Positions 1 through 7,782 of a stretch of 64,000 bases of DNA are shown in pieces. The notes below the pieces were generated by a model, which was not told the origin of the DNA, searched no databases, and saw nothing but the letters and a program-made list of their open reading frames with translations. Source of the stretch: Actinomycetes bacterium (lineage in GTDB: Bacteria > Actinomycetota > Acidimicrobiia > Acidimicrobiales > Palsa-688); assembly GCA_021808665.1 (NCBI GenBank), contig JAKBBA010000014.1, forward strand, positions 1-64,000, given 5' to 3'. The number at the start of each line of letters is the position of its first letter. The first letter of the stretch is position 1. The translations under genes were made by a program, and so were the position numbers.

Positions 1-1
1 G

Positions 2-709
2 TCCCCTTTCGTCCATCCGGGCAAGCTGTGGTCTTACCTGACGAGCGGTGGGCGGCCCTACTACCTGTGGCAGATGGGAGCCTCGTTCGGCTGGGTGTTC
101 CTCGCCTCCCCGGAGGTCGCAGCGGTCGCGTCGCTAAACGTCGCCGAGAACGTCGTCTCCAACTTCCCGTACATGCACCAGATCCCCTACCACTATTCGC
201 TGGACGCCGTTCCCGTCCTTGCGATGGGGACGGTCTTCGCCATATCGCGCCTAGCAGGCCCGGCGAAACGTTCCGTGGCATGCTGCGCTGTGGTGGCGTT
301 CGCCGTGATCTCGTGCTACCTGTGGGGTCTGGCACCTTTCTCGCTCAACCCGACCTACCCACATCTCGCCCCCGCAAGCCACGCCGTCGCTGCCAGAAAC
401 CGCGCTCTGTCTGCGATACCAGCCGACGCGGTCGTCTCCGCCGACGACTTTTACGTCAGCCACCTGGACCACCGCAAGTACATCTACCAGTGGCCGACAC
501 CTTTCTACGCACAGTACTGGGGCCTCTACAACCAGGAGGGCAGCCGCCTACCTTTCGCTTCCAAGGTCCAGTACTTGGCCGTTCCGAGCGTCATGACAGG
601 CACCGACGAGGCGGTGTTCGAGTCGATCGCCTCGAATTTCCGCCTCGTTGCCTCCGGCGGCGGCCTCAGCGTTTACCGCCGGGTCCCCCCAAAAGCAACC
701 GGTGGCTGA
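2..709 (+). CDS. DUF2079 family membrane protein, 3' part only
   Basis: The reading frame is open from base 2, so the gene enters from the left edge and only about 235 C-terminal codons are present. An ATG at 74 lies inside the frame and is probably not the true start. The text shows a short membrane segment (residues AVPVLAMGTVFAI and a following hydrophobic stretch CCAVVAFAVISCYLWGL) and then a soluble, presumably extracytoplasmic C-terminus with many Tyr and Trp. The pattern VHPGKLW, NVAENVVSNFPYMHQIPYHYS fits DUF2079 integral membrane proteins, which resemble GT-C glycosyltransferases but have no established reaction. It runs toward the mannose operon, which is on the opposite strand and ends at 992. 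Family assignment is from recognised motifs, without a search. Confidence 0.7.
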   Translation, partial: SPFVHPGKLWSYLTSGGRPYYLWQMGASFGWVFLASPEVAAVASLNVAENVVSNFPYMHQIPYHYSLDAVPVLAMGTVFAISRLAGPAKRSVACCAVVAFAVISCYLWGLAPFSLNPTYPHLAPASHAVAARNRALSAIPADAVVSADDFYVSHLDHRKYIYQWPTPFYAQYWGLYNQEGSRLPFASKVQYLAVPSVMTGTDEAVFESIASNFRLVASGGGLSVYRRVPPKATGG

Positions 710-927
710 CCTCAGCGGCTGACCTGGTCTTTGACCCCACACCCGCCCGGCTTTCCCGGGACCCCAGCGGCCCCTAACGAAAATCGGGACTTACATCTAA
801 ATCGCACCATGATCAGCGACGGACCCTCCCGTTTCACCCTGCGGTGACGCATGAGTGAACCGGATTGATGCGCCGCCTTACGTGGGTCGTTTCGCCTGCG
901 ACTGGCATCGACTTTCAACCACAGACC

Positions 928-947
928 CGCTGAGGTCCACCTCAGCG
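928..947 (-). terminator. Hairpin downstream of the SIS isomerase gene
   Basis: A perfect inverted repeat, CGCTGAGGT-CC-ACCTCAGCG, lies 45 bases beyond the stop of the minus-strand mannose operon. There is no U-run after it, so it is a stem-loop end of the kind often seen in high-GC actinobacteria rather than a classical intrinsic terminator. The rest of 710-991 shows no supportable gene. Confidence 0.5.
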
Positions 948-991
948 TAGCTCTCCGCTGCAGGCAGCGACCCCAAGGATCGGCCGGCTTG

Positions 992-2044
992 CTAGGCGAC
1001 CCCGGCCAGGGCCTCTTTGAGCTGTCCCAATACTGGCACCGGCCCCGGGTCGACGCCGATGTCGGCAGCGAGCCAAAGCGACATGTAGTCGCCTACCAGG
1101 ATCAGGTCTAGAAGCTGCGCAAGGTCCCCTTCCCCTTCGGCAGCCACGTGCACCACGTCCGCGACGACCTCACCCATGATCTCTCCGACGAGGTCGAAAC
1201 GCCGGCCGATCTGAGGGTGCTCCCCATCGTGACGCAAGGCTATCGCGGTTATCAACTGGCGGGTGACGTCGCCGTTCTGGCCCCAACCGCAGATCTCGTT
1301 GTGGCAGAGCTCCGGTTGCGCCGCCCACCAGGCGGCGGTCTTGGCGTTCTCGTTCACCTGGGTCTTCCACCTCTGCGCCGCTGCCGCGCCGACCAGGCCG
1401 CCGCCGTGGATCAGGGGTACGGTACGTCCCACCTTCCTGGCGATCGACGCGGGAAGACTGCTCTGAGCTCCGGCTTCGATCTCGTCACGCCGCCTGCAGA
1501 GCTGCTCGACCGCCAAGTCGATCCACGTCGCGCCGCCCCGGTAGAGACCTAGGTGCTCCAAGGCGACCAGAGCGGGAACGAGCATGGCTCCAAGAGCCGC
1601 ACGCGGTTGGGGGATGTCGGCGGGCACCGAGAAGACCGCTGCCCCGGCAGAACGGGCCATCTGGGCGAGCTGACCTCCTCCGGTCACGGCGACCAGCCGG
1701 CCCCCGGCGTCGAGGGCGTCGGTGGCCACCTGCAGTGTCTCTTCGGTGTTACCCGACGCGGACACAGCGACCACCAATGTTTCTGGACCGACAAAAGCCG
1801 GGCATTCGTACGACTTGCAGACTACGACTGGTACAGACATCAAGGGAGAGGTTGCGGCCACGACGATATCCCCGGTGATCCCGCTCCCGCCCATACCGGC
1901 GATGAGGACGGCGTCTGGCTCGAACGGCTCCAACTGGTCCGCCTCCTGCGACGCGCGGATAGCAGCATCGGCGACCTGCTCAGGGAAACCAGCAGCCAGA
2001 GCGAACATCCCGACAGTGTCGACGGCGTCCGCCGGTGCGCTCAA
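992..2044 (-). CDS. SIS-domain phosphoglucose/phosphomannose isomerase
   Basis: A 350-residue protein with two SIS sugar-isomerase halves. It shows AGMGGSGITGD and SASGNTEETL (phosphosugar-binding loops) and ELCHNEICGW, which contains the His-Asn-Glu catalytic signature of the archaeal/actinobacterial bifunctional PGI/PMI family. It should interconvert fructose-6-P with mannose-6-P and glucose-6-P in the cytoplasm. The frame is open further upstream, but I choose the TTG at 2044. It gives a 4-base TTGA overlap with the stop of the Trm112-like gene, and homologous sequence begins just after it (VDTVGMFALAAGFPEQ). The mycobacterial counterpart (Rv3256c) sits in the same place beside phosphomannomutase, so supply of mannose-1-P for GDP-mannose is the likely role. 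Start by inference; family confident. Confidence 0.85.
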   Translation of the reverse strand: MSAPADAVDTVGMFALAAGFPEQVADAAIRASQEADQLEPFEPDAVLIAGMGGSGITGDIVVAATSPLMSVPVVVCKSYECPAFVGPETLVVAVSASGNTEETLQVATDALDAGGRLVAVTGGGQLAQMARSAGAAVFSVPADIPQPRAALGAMLVPALVALEHLGLYRGGATWIDLAVEQLCRRRDEIEAGAQSSLPASIARKVGRTVPLIHGGGLVGAAAAQRWKTQVNENAKTAAWWAAQPELCHNEICGWGQNGDVTRQLITAIALRHDGEHPQIGRRFDLVGEIMGEVVADVVHVAAEGEGDLAQLLDLILVGDYMSLWLAADIGVDPGPVPVLGQLKEALAGVA

Positions 2045-2283
2045 CTGGCAGCCTGCCAGTTCGGGGAGATGCCCTCCGAAGCGGCCTTCGTCTCCAAGCG
2101 CGCCGCTTCGGCATCGTCGACGACCTCTGCTTCGTCTATAAGCATGACAGGTATGCCATCTTTGATCTTGTAGAGCATCCGCAGCCGCGGGTTGTACAAG
2201 GTCTCTTCGCCGGCGAAGTACAACAGGGGTCCCTTGTCCTTGGGACAAGCGAGTATCTCCAGCAGCCTCGGGTCGAGCGTCAT
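2041..2283 (-). CDS. Trm112-like small zinc-ribbon-type protein
   Basis: An 80-residue protein beginning MTLDPRLLEILACPKDKG, followed by LLYF, YNPRLRMLYKIKDGIPVML. This is the compact UPF0434/Trm112 fold pattern. Bacterial members usually retain only part of the zinc-binding Cys set, as here (a single Cys in the N-terminal knuckle). In eukaryotes Trm112 activates methyltransferases; the role of the stand-alone bacterial family is not settled. The gene starts 4 bases after the phosphomannomutase stop and overlaps the isomerase gene by 4 bases, so it is translated within the mannose operon. The ATG at 2283 is unambiguous. Confidence 0.8.
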   Translation of the reverse strand: MTLDPRLLEILACPKDKGPLLYFAGEETLYNPRLRMLYKIKDGIPVMLIDEAEVVDDAEAARLETKAASEGISPNWQAAS

Positions 2284-2287
2284 GGGG

Positions 2288-3697
2288 TTATTTTCCTTCC
2301 CTTCCGGCGTTCCCGGACACTTCCTTAATCACAGCTAGGACCTGAGCGGTCCGCTCGTCGCAGCTTTGACGGTCGGCGGCCTCCAAGTTGAGGCGCAACA
2401 ATGGCTCGGTGTTAGACGGCCTGAGGTTCATCCACCAGTCGGCCCCCTCGACGGTGAGACCGTCCAGGCGGTCCTGGGAGAGCGCCGAGAAATGCTCGGC
2501 TACGGCTTCGATGACACCGTGAGGGTCCGACACTTCGGTGTTGATCTCGCCGGAGTCGGCATAACGCTCGAAGTCCCGTCGGAGGTCCGACAGCGGACGG
2601 TCTGTCTTGCTTAGAACTTCGAGTACAACCAACGCCGCGATCGACCCCGAATCAGCCCTGAAATTGTCCCTGAAGTAGTAGTGGCCCGAATGCTCGCCTC
2701 CGAACAGAGCGTTCGTCTCCGCCATGACAGCCTTGATGTAGGAGTGTCCTACCCGCGTTCGGATAGCGGTCCCCCCCCGCTCCGCGATTATTTGGGGTAC
2801 GGCTTTCGAGCAGATCAGGTTGTAGAGGATCGTCGACCCCGGATGCTTTTCGAGCATCGCTGCCGCGACCAAAGCCGTCGTCGTCGACCCCGAAAGCGGC
2901 ACTCCTTGATCGTCGACCAAAAAGCAACGATCTGCGTCACCGTCGAAGGCCAATCCCACGTCGGCGCCGCTGGAGCGGATGCGCGCCTGGAGGTCGACGA
3001 GGTTCGCCGGCTGGATCGGATCGGCCGGGTGGTTGGGGAAGTTACCGTCGAGCTCGCCGTAGAGGATTTCCAGTCGCATCGGCAGACCCTCGAACACCGC
3101 CGGCACTACCAGACCGCCCATCCCGTTGGCAGTGTCAGCCACGACCTTCAGAGGCCGCAGAGCCTCACGGTCCACGAACGAACGAACCTTGGCTGCGTAC
3201 TCTCCCAGTACGTCAGCGCGGACGATCTTGCCCGTCGAGCCAGACGCGGTCTGGTCCCGGCTCTCGGCGAGGCCAGCGGAAAGGATCGAGGCAACCTCCG
3301 CCTTGATGTCGGTTAGGCCGGACTCGACGCCGATGGGCCTCGCTCCGGACCTGCACAGCTTGATCCCGTTGTAGCGGGCCGGGTTGTGAGACGCAGTGAA
3401 CATCGCTCCGGGCGCGTCCATCAGACCCGAGGCGAAGTACATCTCGTCGGTGGAGCAGAGGCCTATGTCCACCACGTCCACACCGGCGGCGGTCACTCCC
3501 GCGCTGAACGCCTTGACAAGCTCGGGACCGGAGGGTCTCATGTCCATGCCTACGACTATTCGCGTCGACCCTGCGAAGTGAGCGAACGCCGTGCCGAGTG
3601 CTTGAGCTAGGCTTGCATTGATCTGCGCTGGGAACACGCCTCGGATGTCGTAGGCCTTGAAGATGTCGTCCAAGCGGGAAGATTCCTGTGCAGTCAT
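2288..3697 (-). other. manB: Phosphomannomutase domain with possible internal start (ManB)
   Basis: The C-terminal 469 residues of the long frame are by themselves a normal-length ManB. They start at an ATG at 3697 (MTAQESSRLDDIFKAYDIRG), exactly where stand-alone family members begin. The enzyme converts mannose-6-P to mannose-1-P in the cytoplasm. Upstream of this ATG there is only a weak, distant AAGG, so independent initiation is possible but not clear. The domain would have to face the cytoplasm, which fits its position after the last membrane helix of the fused protein. Confidence 0.75.
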
Positions 3698-6364
3698 TTC
3701 AGATGAGACCTTAGTGGGCGTAGACGTGCCGTCGGGTGAAAGCGCCACCCGCTCCAGTAGGGTCGGGGATGACACTTCGAGCTCGGCTTCACCAGGTTCA
3801 CGCTCGGCTTCACCAGGTTCGTCTGGGCCTCCAGCCTCGTCCCGGTCAGCGACCGCCGCCGAGGGAAGCGCCGTAGCATCAGGAGACGATGACAATCGGG
3901 TGCCAGCGGCGTCCGGGCGCCACCGGCGCTTCCGGCCGGTCCTGTAGGCCACAGGCCCTACCCGCCATACGACTATCAAGGCGCCAAATCCGATGAGCGT
4001 CAGGATCTCGCCGAGCCAGTCGACCGCTGTCTTGGTGTACGACAGGGTGACGTGGGTGGCGGTGGGCACGACGACCATCAAGTTGGGAGTAACCCTGTAG
4101 ACACCTTTAGCCCCCGAGACGTGCCAGTTCGGAAAGTACGACTCGTGGACGAGCACCGGGACGCCCGTCCGGTCCACGTTGAACGAGATGGTCTGCGTAC
4201 CTTGCACGATGTCGGTGATCGAGACGGGCGGGAGTGCCTTAGCGGGAACGTCGGTTTGGGTGGGGCTCACACGCTCCCACGTGGAAGGTCCGGTCGCCGT
4301 CTCGTACACGTCCCAGCGAGACGGGTCCAGGTACCAGGACTCTGCCGCGTTCAGCCATAACGCCGGGTTGCGTGTGTCGACTCCGGTCATCACGACCGGC
4401 TGGTTCTGCAGAGGGGTGACCAGGGTCGAGCCGAGGATCTCGTATATGTCCCACGTGCGCTGCTTTACTGTCGACGTCGACCCAGTCGTGTAGGTCACCG
4501 GGTACGGTCCGACCGTGGCTATAAGTTTGAGCTTGGGATCCGCGTTGGCAGCCGCCTCGATCGTCGGGGTCTCCGCCATGAAGTAGCGGTCCCCGTTCAT
4601 GATCAGATGGTCGATGCCCTCTGACACATCGGGGGACGCCGGGTAGTCGAGGCCTCTGACCGGGTTCGCAGGTTGCACCGAAAGTTCGGCGGCATTGAGG
4701 AAGTGGAACGGAGTGGTAGCCGAGGACTCGTAGTAGAGCCCTTCCTCGGAGCCGATACAACCGTTCGTCCAGTACGGAAGGAGCATCAACGCGTCGGGGG
4801 TTCCCATGTCGTTGAGCTCTGGCTCGTACTGCCACATCGCCTGGCCACACCCGTATTCCTGGCCGATCTTCGCCATCTCGGCGACGAGGGCGAAATACTC
4901 GCTACGCCGAGACTTACCCGGGTTCTGGTAACCCGAGTAGTTCCAGTAGACCCAGTCCGGGATGAAAGAGCTGTCCGTGCTAGTGATACCCAGCCAGTCG
5001 TAAGCACCGCTCGACGTCGTATGGCCGAATGGCAGGTCGTGGAGAGGGTACAGAACCCAGCCGAAAGACGCCACGGCGACGACGACAGCCACGGCGAGGG
5101 CGCCGAGGCCGCCAGGACCTGTAGCTCCCGACTTGAGGTGCCTTCCCTCCAGGCTGGCAATCGATGCCCGGGATTCGCCAGTGGCAGCGTTGGCTCGGCG
5201 GTTCCTGACCGCCTCCACGACGAGCATGCCGCCTTCTGCGACGGCCAGCCCGGCTAGTAGGTACAAGCACAAGAACCAAAACGGCAAGGCCCGGGCGTTC
5301 CAAAGACGGTTTTGGGGTGAGAAGCGGAACACCAAGGCGCTGACAGCCGCCATGATTCCCCAGAACAGACCGAGCCGGTTGAGCCGCAGGCCCGAGAACA
5401 CCAGCCCGAGGGCTGCGAGCGCGATGAGCCAGAGGTCCTTACCCGGGAACAGGGAGGCGACATAGTTCGTCAGGTTCTGATAGCCCATGTTGGTCGCGTA
5501 GGGCAGGTCCCAGTAGAAGGGCAACGCCCAGAAAGCCAGGAGCAGGACAACTATCACGCCCGTCGGTACCGCCCAACGAACAAGACGGCTCCAGTCGCGC
5601 GTGGATACCAGGCTCATGGCGACCAGCACGACGGCTCCGACAGCAGCGAAGATCAACGGTAGGACGTGGCACAGTCCGCAGCATGCCAGGATGACCGCCG
5701 CAGAAGCTCGGTGCTTGCCGTTGTCCAATCCTCGGGCGACCAAGCCGAGGAACAGGATCGCGAACGTCAACGAGATCGAAAAGGAGAACTCGCCCGCCAT
5801 CGTCGAGGCGATGTTCCCGCCGTAAATGGTGAACTGCCTTGTGAAGATGAAAGGCAACGTTGCGACGGCTAGAGCGGCCGGCACGGGGAACGCCGCTTTA
5901 GCTAGACGGCCCATCACCCAGGCTGCTATGGGCAACGTGACAAGGCCGATCACCGTGACCAGCTTGAAGGCGATGTTGTACGGGATCACGTAGGAGGCGA
6001 GAGCTATCAGCCATATCGGCAGGGGGAAGAAATACGTGAGAGCAGGGAAGCCGTCGTACCAGTCGGGGGCCCAGCCGTTGAGTTGGAGGTGGGGGAACAG
6101 CGCTCTCTTCACGAAGGCCGGCAGCCACACGTGTGCTCCCATGTCCCCGCCTGTGGGCGTGGTGTTGGCAAAAAGCTGAGAGGGCTGCAGCTCCTTGAAG
6201 ACGAAGACCACGGCCGATGCCACTATTAAGAAAGTGACGACCGCTTGCGGGTTGAACCTCTCCCGCAACTTGTCGAGCTTGGGCTGGGCAGAGTCGGGAG
6301 GCCAGATGAAGTGCTCGTACCCTGACAGTGGCGACTTATCGGAGGGAGCGTCAGTCGCTGTCAT
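2288..6364 (-). CDS. Fused polytopic membrane protein and phosphomannomutase
   Basis: One uninterrupted frame of 1358 codons from the ATG at 6364 (preceded by GGGAAC); an alternative upstream start is 6469. The first ~880 residues form a polytopic membrane protein. There are about a dozen hydrophobic segments in its first half, then a large Trp/Tyr-rich extracytoplasmic domain and a last membrane helix (LGEILTLIGFGALIVVW). This resembles the '6-pyruvoyl-tetrahydropterin synthase-related' membrane family seen near glycan genes. An acidic Pro/Ser/Glu-rich linker follows, then a complete phosphomannomutase/phosphoglucomutase (FTASHNPARYNG phosphoserine loop, FDGDADR metal site, GEHSGHYYF sugar loop, RPSNTEPLLRL phosphate site). 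No stop codon separates the parts. Either they are made as one protein or the mutase starts internally at 3697. Confidence 0.75.
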   Translation of the reverse strand: MTATDAPSDKSPLSGYEHFIWPPDSAQPKLDKLRERFNPQAVVTFLIVASAVVFVFKELQPSQLFANTTPTGGDMGAHVWLPAFVKRALFPHLQLNGWAPDWYDGFPALTYFFPLPIWLIALASYVIPYNIAFKLVTVIGLVTLPIAAWVMGRLAKAAFPVPAALAVATLPFIFTRQFTIYGGNIASTMAGEFSFSISLTFAILFLGLVARGLDNGKHRASAAVILACCGLCHVLPLIFAAVGAVVLVAMSLVSTRDWSRLVRWAVPTGVIVVLLLAFWALPFYWDLPYATNMGYQNLTNYVASLFPGKDLWLIALAALGLVFSGLRLNRLGLFWGIMAAVSALVFRFSPQNRLWNARALPFWFLCLYLLAGLAVAEGGMLVVEAVRNRRANAATGESRASIASLEGRHLKSGATGPGGLGALAVAVVVAVASFGWVLYPLHDLPFGHTTSSGAYDWLGITSTDSSFIPDWVYWNYSGYQNPGKSRRSEYFALVAEMAKIGQEYGCGQAMWQYEPELNDMGTPDALMLLPYWTNGCIGSEEGLYYESSATTPFHFLNAAELSVQPANPVRGLDYPASPDVSEGIDHLIMNGDRYFMAETPTIEAAANADPKLKLIATVGPYPVTYTTGSTSTVKQRTWDIYEILGSTLVTPLQNQPVVMTGVDTRNPALWLNAAESWYLDPSRWDVYETATGPSTWERVSPTQTDVPAKALPPVSITDIVQGTQTISFNVDRTGVPVLVHESYFPNWHVSGAKGVYRVTPNLMVVVPTATHVTLSYTKTAVDWLGEILTLIGFGALIVVWRVGPVAYRTGRKRRWRPDAAGTRLSSSPDATALPSAAVADRDEAGGPDEPGEAEREPGEAELEVSSPTLLERVALSPDGTSTPTKVSSEMTAQESSRLDDIFKAYDIRGVFPAQINASLAQALGTAFAHFAGSTRIVVGMDMRPSGPELVKAFSAGVTAAGVDVVDIGLCSTDEMYFASGLMDAPGAMFTASHNPARYNGIKLCRSGARPIGVESGLTDIKAEVASILSAGLAESRDQTASGSTGKIVRADVLGEYAAKVRSFVDREALRPLKVVADTANGMGGLVVPAVFEGLPMRLEILYGELDGNFPNHPADPIQPANLVDLQARIRSSGADVGLAFDGDADRCFLVDDQGVPLSGSTTTALVAAAMLEKHPGSTILYNLICSKAVPQIIAERGGTAIRTRVGHSYIKAVMAETNALFGGEHSGHYYFRDNFRADSGSIAALVVLEVLSKTDRPLSDLRRDFERYADSGEINTEVSDPHGVIEAVAEHFSALSQDRLDGLTVEGADWWMNLRPSNTEPLLRLNLEAADRQSCDERTAQVLAVIKEVSGNAGREGK
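3781..3820. repeat. Tandem 19-base repeat inside the fusion linker
   Basis: GCTCGGCTTCACCAGGTTC occurs at 3781-3799 and again at 3802-3820, a 21-base period. On the coding strand it gives two copies of an acidic Pro-Gly-Glu-Ala-Glu heptad. It lies in the low-complexity linker between the membrane part and the mutase and looks like slipped-strand expansion of a spacer. Confidence 0.8.
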
Positions 6365-6509
6365 CTGTTCCCATGTTGCCTTGTATCGCGCTCCTGCACC
6401 GCTCGCCCGGCACCGGACAAGCCCGGACCGACTCCGGGTGAATGTGTCGAGGTATGAGCTACAGGGCACGCCCCGGCTGGCAGCCAGAGTCCTAGAAGAG
6501 ACCCCTGGG

Positions 6510-6695
6510 CTAAGTGTCGGCGGCTATTCCCAAGACCGCGTCGAGGGTGAGAGACCCCTCCAGGCCCTGCCACCATCGTCGATCGCAGTTGGAGCAACTC
6601 AGCATAGTGACCGGCTCCCCTTTGATCTGGATGTCGATCACCACCAGGTTCTTGGTTCGACACGCCGGACACTTCACGGATAGAAATATCGGCAC
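6510..6695 (-). CDS. Small zinc-ribbon protein, unknown function
   Basis: A 61-residue protein with two CxxC knuckles, CPAC near residue 9 and CSNC near residue 34, separated by a short hydrophobic/basic segment (LVVIDIQIKGEPVTML), followed by RRWWQ. This is a minimal zinc ribbon. The start is a GTG at 6695. It lies directly upstream of, and on the same strand as, the fused membrane protein/mutase gene, so it may head that operon. I do not recognise a named family; metal binding is the only supported statement. Confidence 0.6.
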   Translation of the reverse strand: MPIFLSVKCPACRTKNLVVIDIQIKGEPVTMLSCSNCDRRWWQGLEGSLTLDAVLGIAADT

Positions 6696-6737
6696 GGCTG
6701 ACTATTGACTTTAGGACGCTACGACTGGCGGAGCGGA

Positions 6738-7472
6738 TCATTTCAGGTGAGCGACGGCCAGGACGGCCGCAGCGTTGAAGGCTGCGTGAGCGGCGAAGGA
6801 GATAGCAAGTCGGCCCGTCGCCCAGGCGAGGAAGCCTAGGACAACCCCGAAAGCTGCGAGCCCGACGAACTGGGCGGCCTCGAAGTGCGCTAGGGCGAAC
6901 AGGACAGCGCTTAGCAGGATCGCCCACGGTGCGCCGATCCGTGCCACTAATGAGCGCATCAGAAGACCCCTAAAGAACAGTTCCTCCACGAACGGGCCTC
7001 CCAGCGCCAAAAGCAACATCAAAACGCTGAGCGCAGCAACCGAGTGCACCGACCCGGTATAGCTTCGAGCCGGACCGGAAAGTTGGTTGGACAGGTGACG
7101 GTCCAACGCTTCTAGAGGGTAGTAGACGACTGGGATGAGACCGTACTGGCACATCAGGCCTATCACAGCTCCGATAGGGAGGTCCCACCACTTAATTCTC
7201 GCTAGACCGAAGTCGGCCACGACCCGGCCGGTTCCCCGCGCTCTGCTGAACACGACGACCGCCCCGACCAGAGCAACCCACAAGCCGGCGAGGTCTGCTG
7301 CGGTGACCACAAGCGGCACGGCTCGCGACGACCCGACCCTATAACCGCTGGCAGAGGCGGCGATCGCGGTCGTCGCGGTTGCCACGAGGATCCCGGCGGC
7401 GAAGCCGAACACTGCGAACCAAGCGCCGCCCGGCGAGACGAGCAATCCTTCGCCCGAAGGCTGAGAACTCAA
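6738..7472 (-). CDS. CPBP family intramembrane metalloprotease
   Basis: About 244 residues with several membrane helices. It carries the family motifs in order: EELFFRG (glutamate-glutamate-arginine motif), LFALAHFE (first His motif) and FAAHAAFNA (second His motif). CPBP/Abi proteases cleave membrane or prenylated substrates; some bacterial members give bacteriocin self-immunity, but most have no known substrate. The frame stays open to 7670. I place the start at the TTG at 7472 because it forms a TTGA overlap with the stop of the DUF3499 gene, whereas the longer version would run over much of that gene and begin with a Pro/Arg-rich segment unlike the family. Start is inference; family is clear. 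Confidence 0.8.
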   Translation of the reverse strand: MSSQPSGEGLLVSPGGAWFAVFGFAAGILVATATTAIAASASGYRVGSSRAVPLVVTAADLAGLWVALVGAVVVFSRARGTGRVVADFGLARIKWWDLPIGAVIGLMCQYGLIPVVYYPLEALDRHLSNQLSGPARSYTGSVHSVAALSVLMLLLALGGPFVEELFFRGLLMRSLVARIGAPWAILLSAVLFALAHFEAAQFVGLAAFGVVLGFLAWATGRLAISFAAHAAFNAAAVLAVAHLK

Positions 7473-7723
7473 GACGCCGCCGGCGACACCGCTTCGCCGG
7501 TCTGGTCGGGCGGCCGGTCCGGGCTCGGCGTACGGCGGTCGACCCTGGCCCATCCGACGGGAGCCGACAGGCGATCCGCGTGCCCCGAGCACAGCCCCCA
7601 CTGGTCGCCGCCGTCGATGGGAGCGGCGTCGAGCCAGATGCGCCGGCCGGAGTAGTCGTAGGTCAACCATGCGACCGTAGCTCCCCGGCAGCCAGGCTTC
7701 GCGCAGAGCATGGCTTCTCTCAC
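7469..7723 (-). CDS. DUF3499 family protein
   Basis: An 84-residue actinobacterial protein with MLCAKPGCRGATVAWLTYDYSGR and LCSGHADRLSAPVGW, the Cys/His pattern of DUF3499 (mycobacterial Rv3259 family). The Cys and His residues suggest a small metal-binding module; function is unknown. Start is a GTG at 7723, with an ATG four codons later as alternative. In mycobacteria this gene adjoins whiB2 and fbiA, which supports the synteny reading of this locus, although here no WhiB gene follows. It is divergent from ftsH with 59 bases between. Confidence 0.8.
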   Translation of the reverse strand: MREAMLCAKPGCRGATVAWLTYDYSGRRIWLDAAPIDGGDQWGLCSGHADRLSAPVGWARVDRRTPSPDRPPDQTGEAVSPAAS

Positions 7724-7782
7724 AGCTGAAGTTTATCTACGCTGTCCCACCAAAACGGGGTACCCCGGCCTAGCATGGTGGT

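Noticed and set aside
11..777. tRNA genes, CRISPR arrays, IS ends or attachment sites anywhere in the window
   Set aside because: I looked for cloverleaf-like and regularly spaced repeats and transposase motifs and saw none; this was by eye, so a tRNA scan would be the decisive check.
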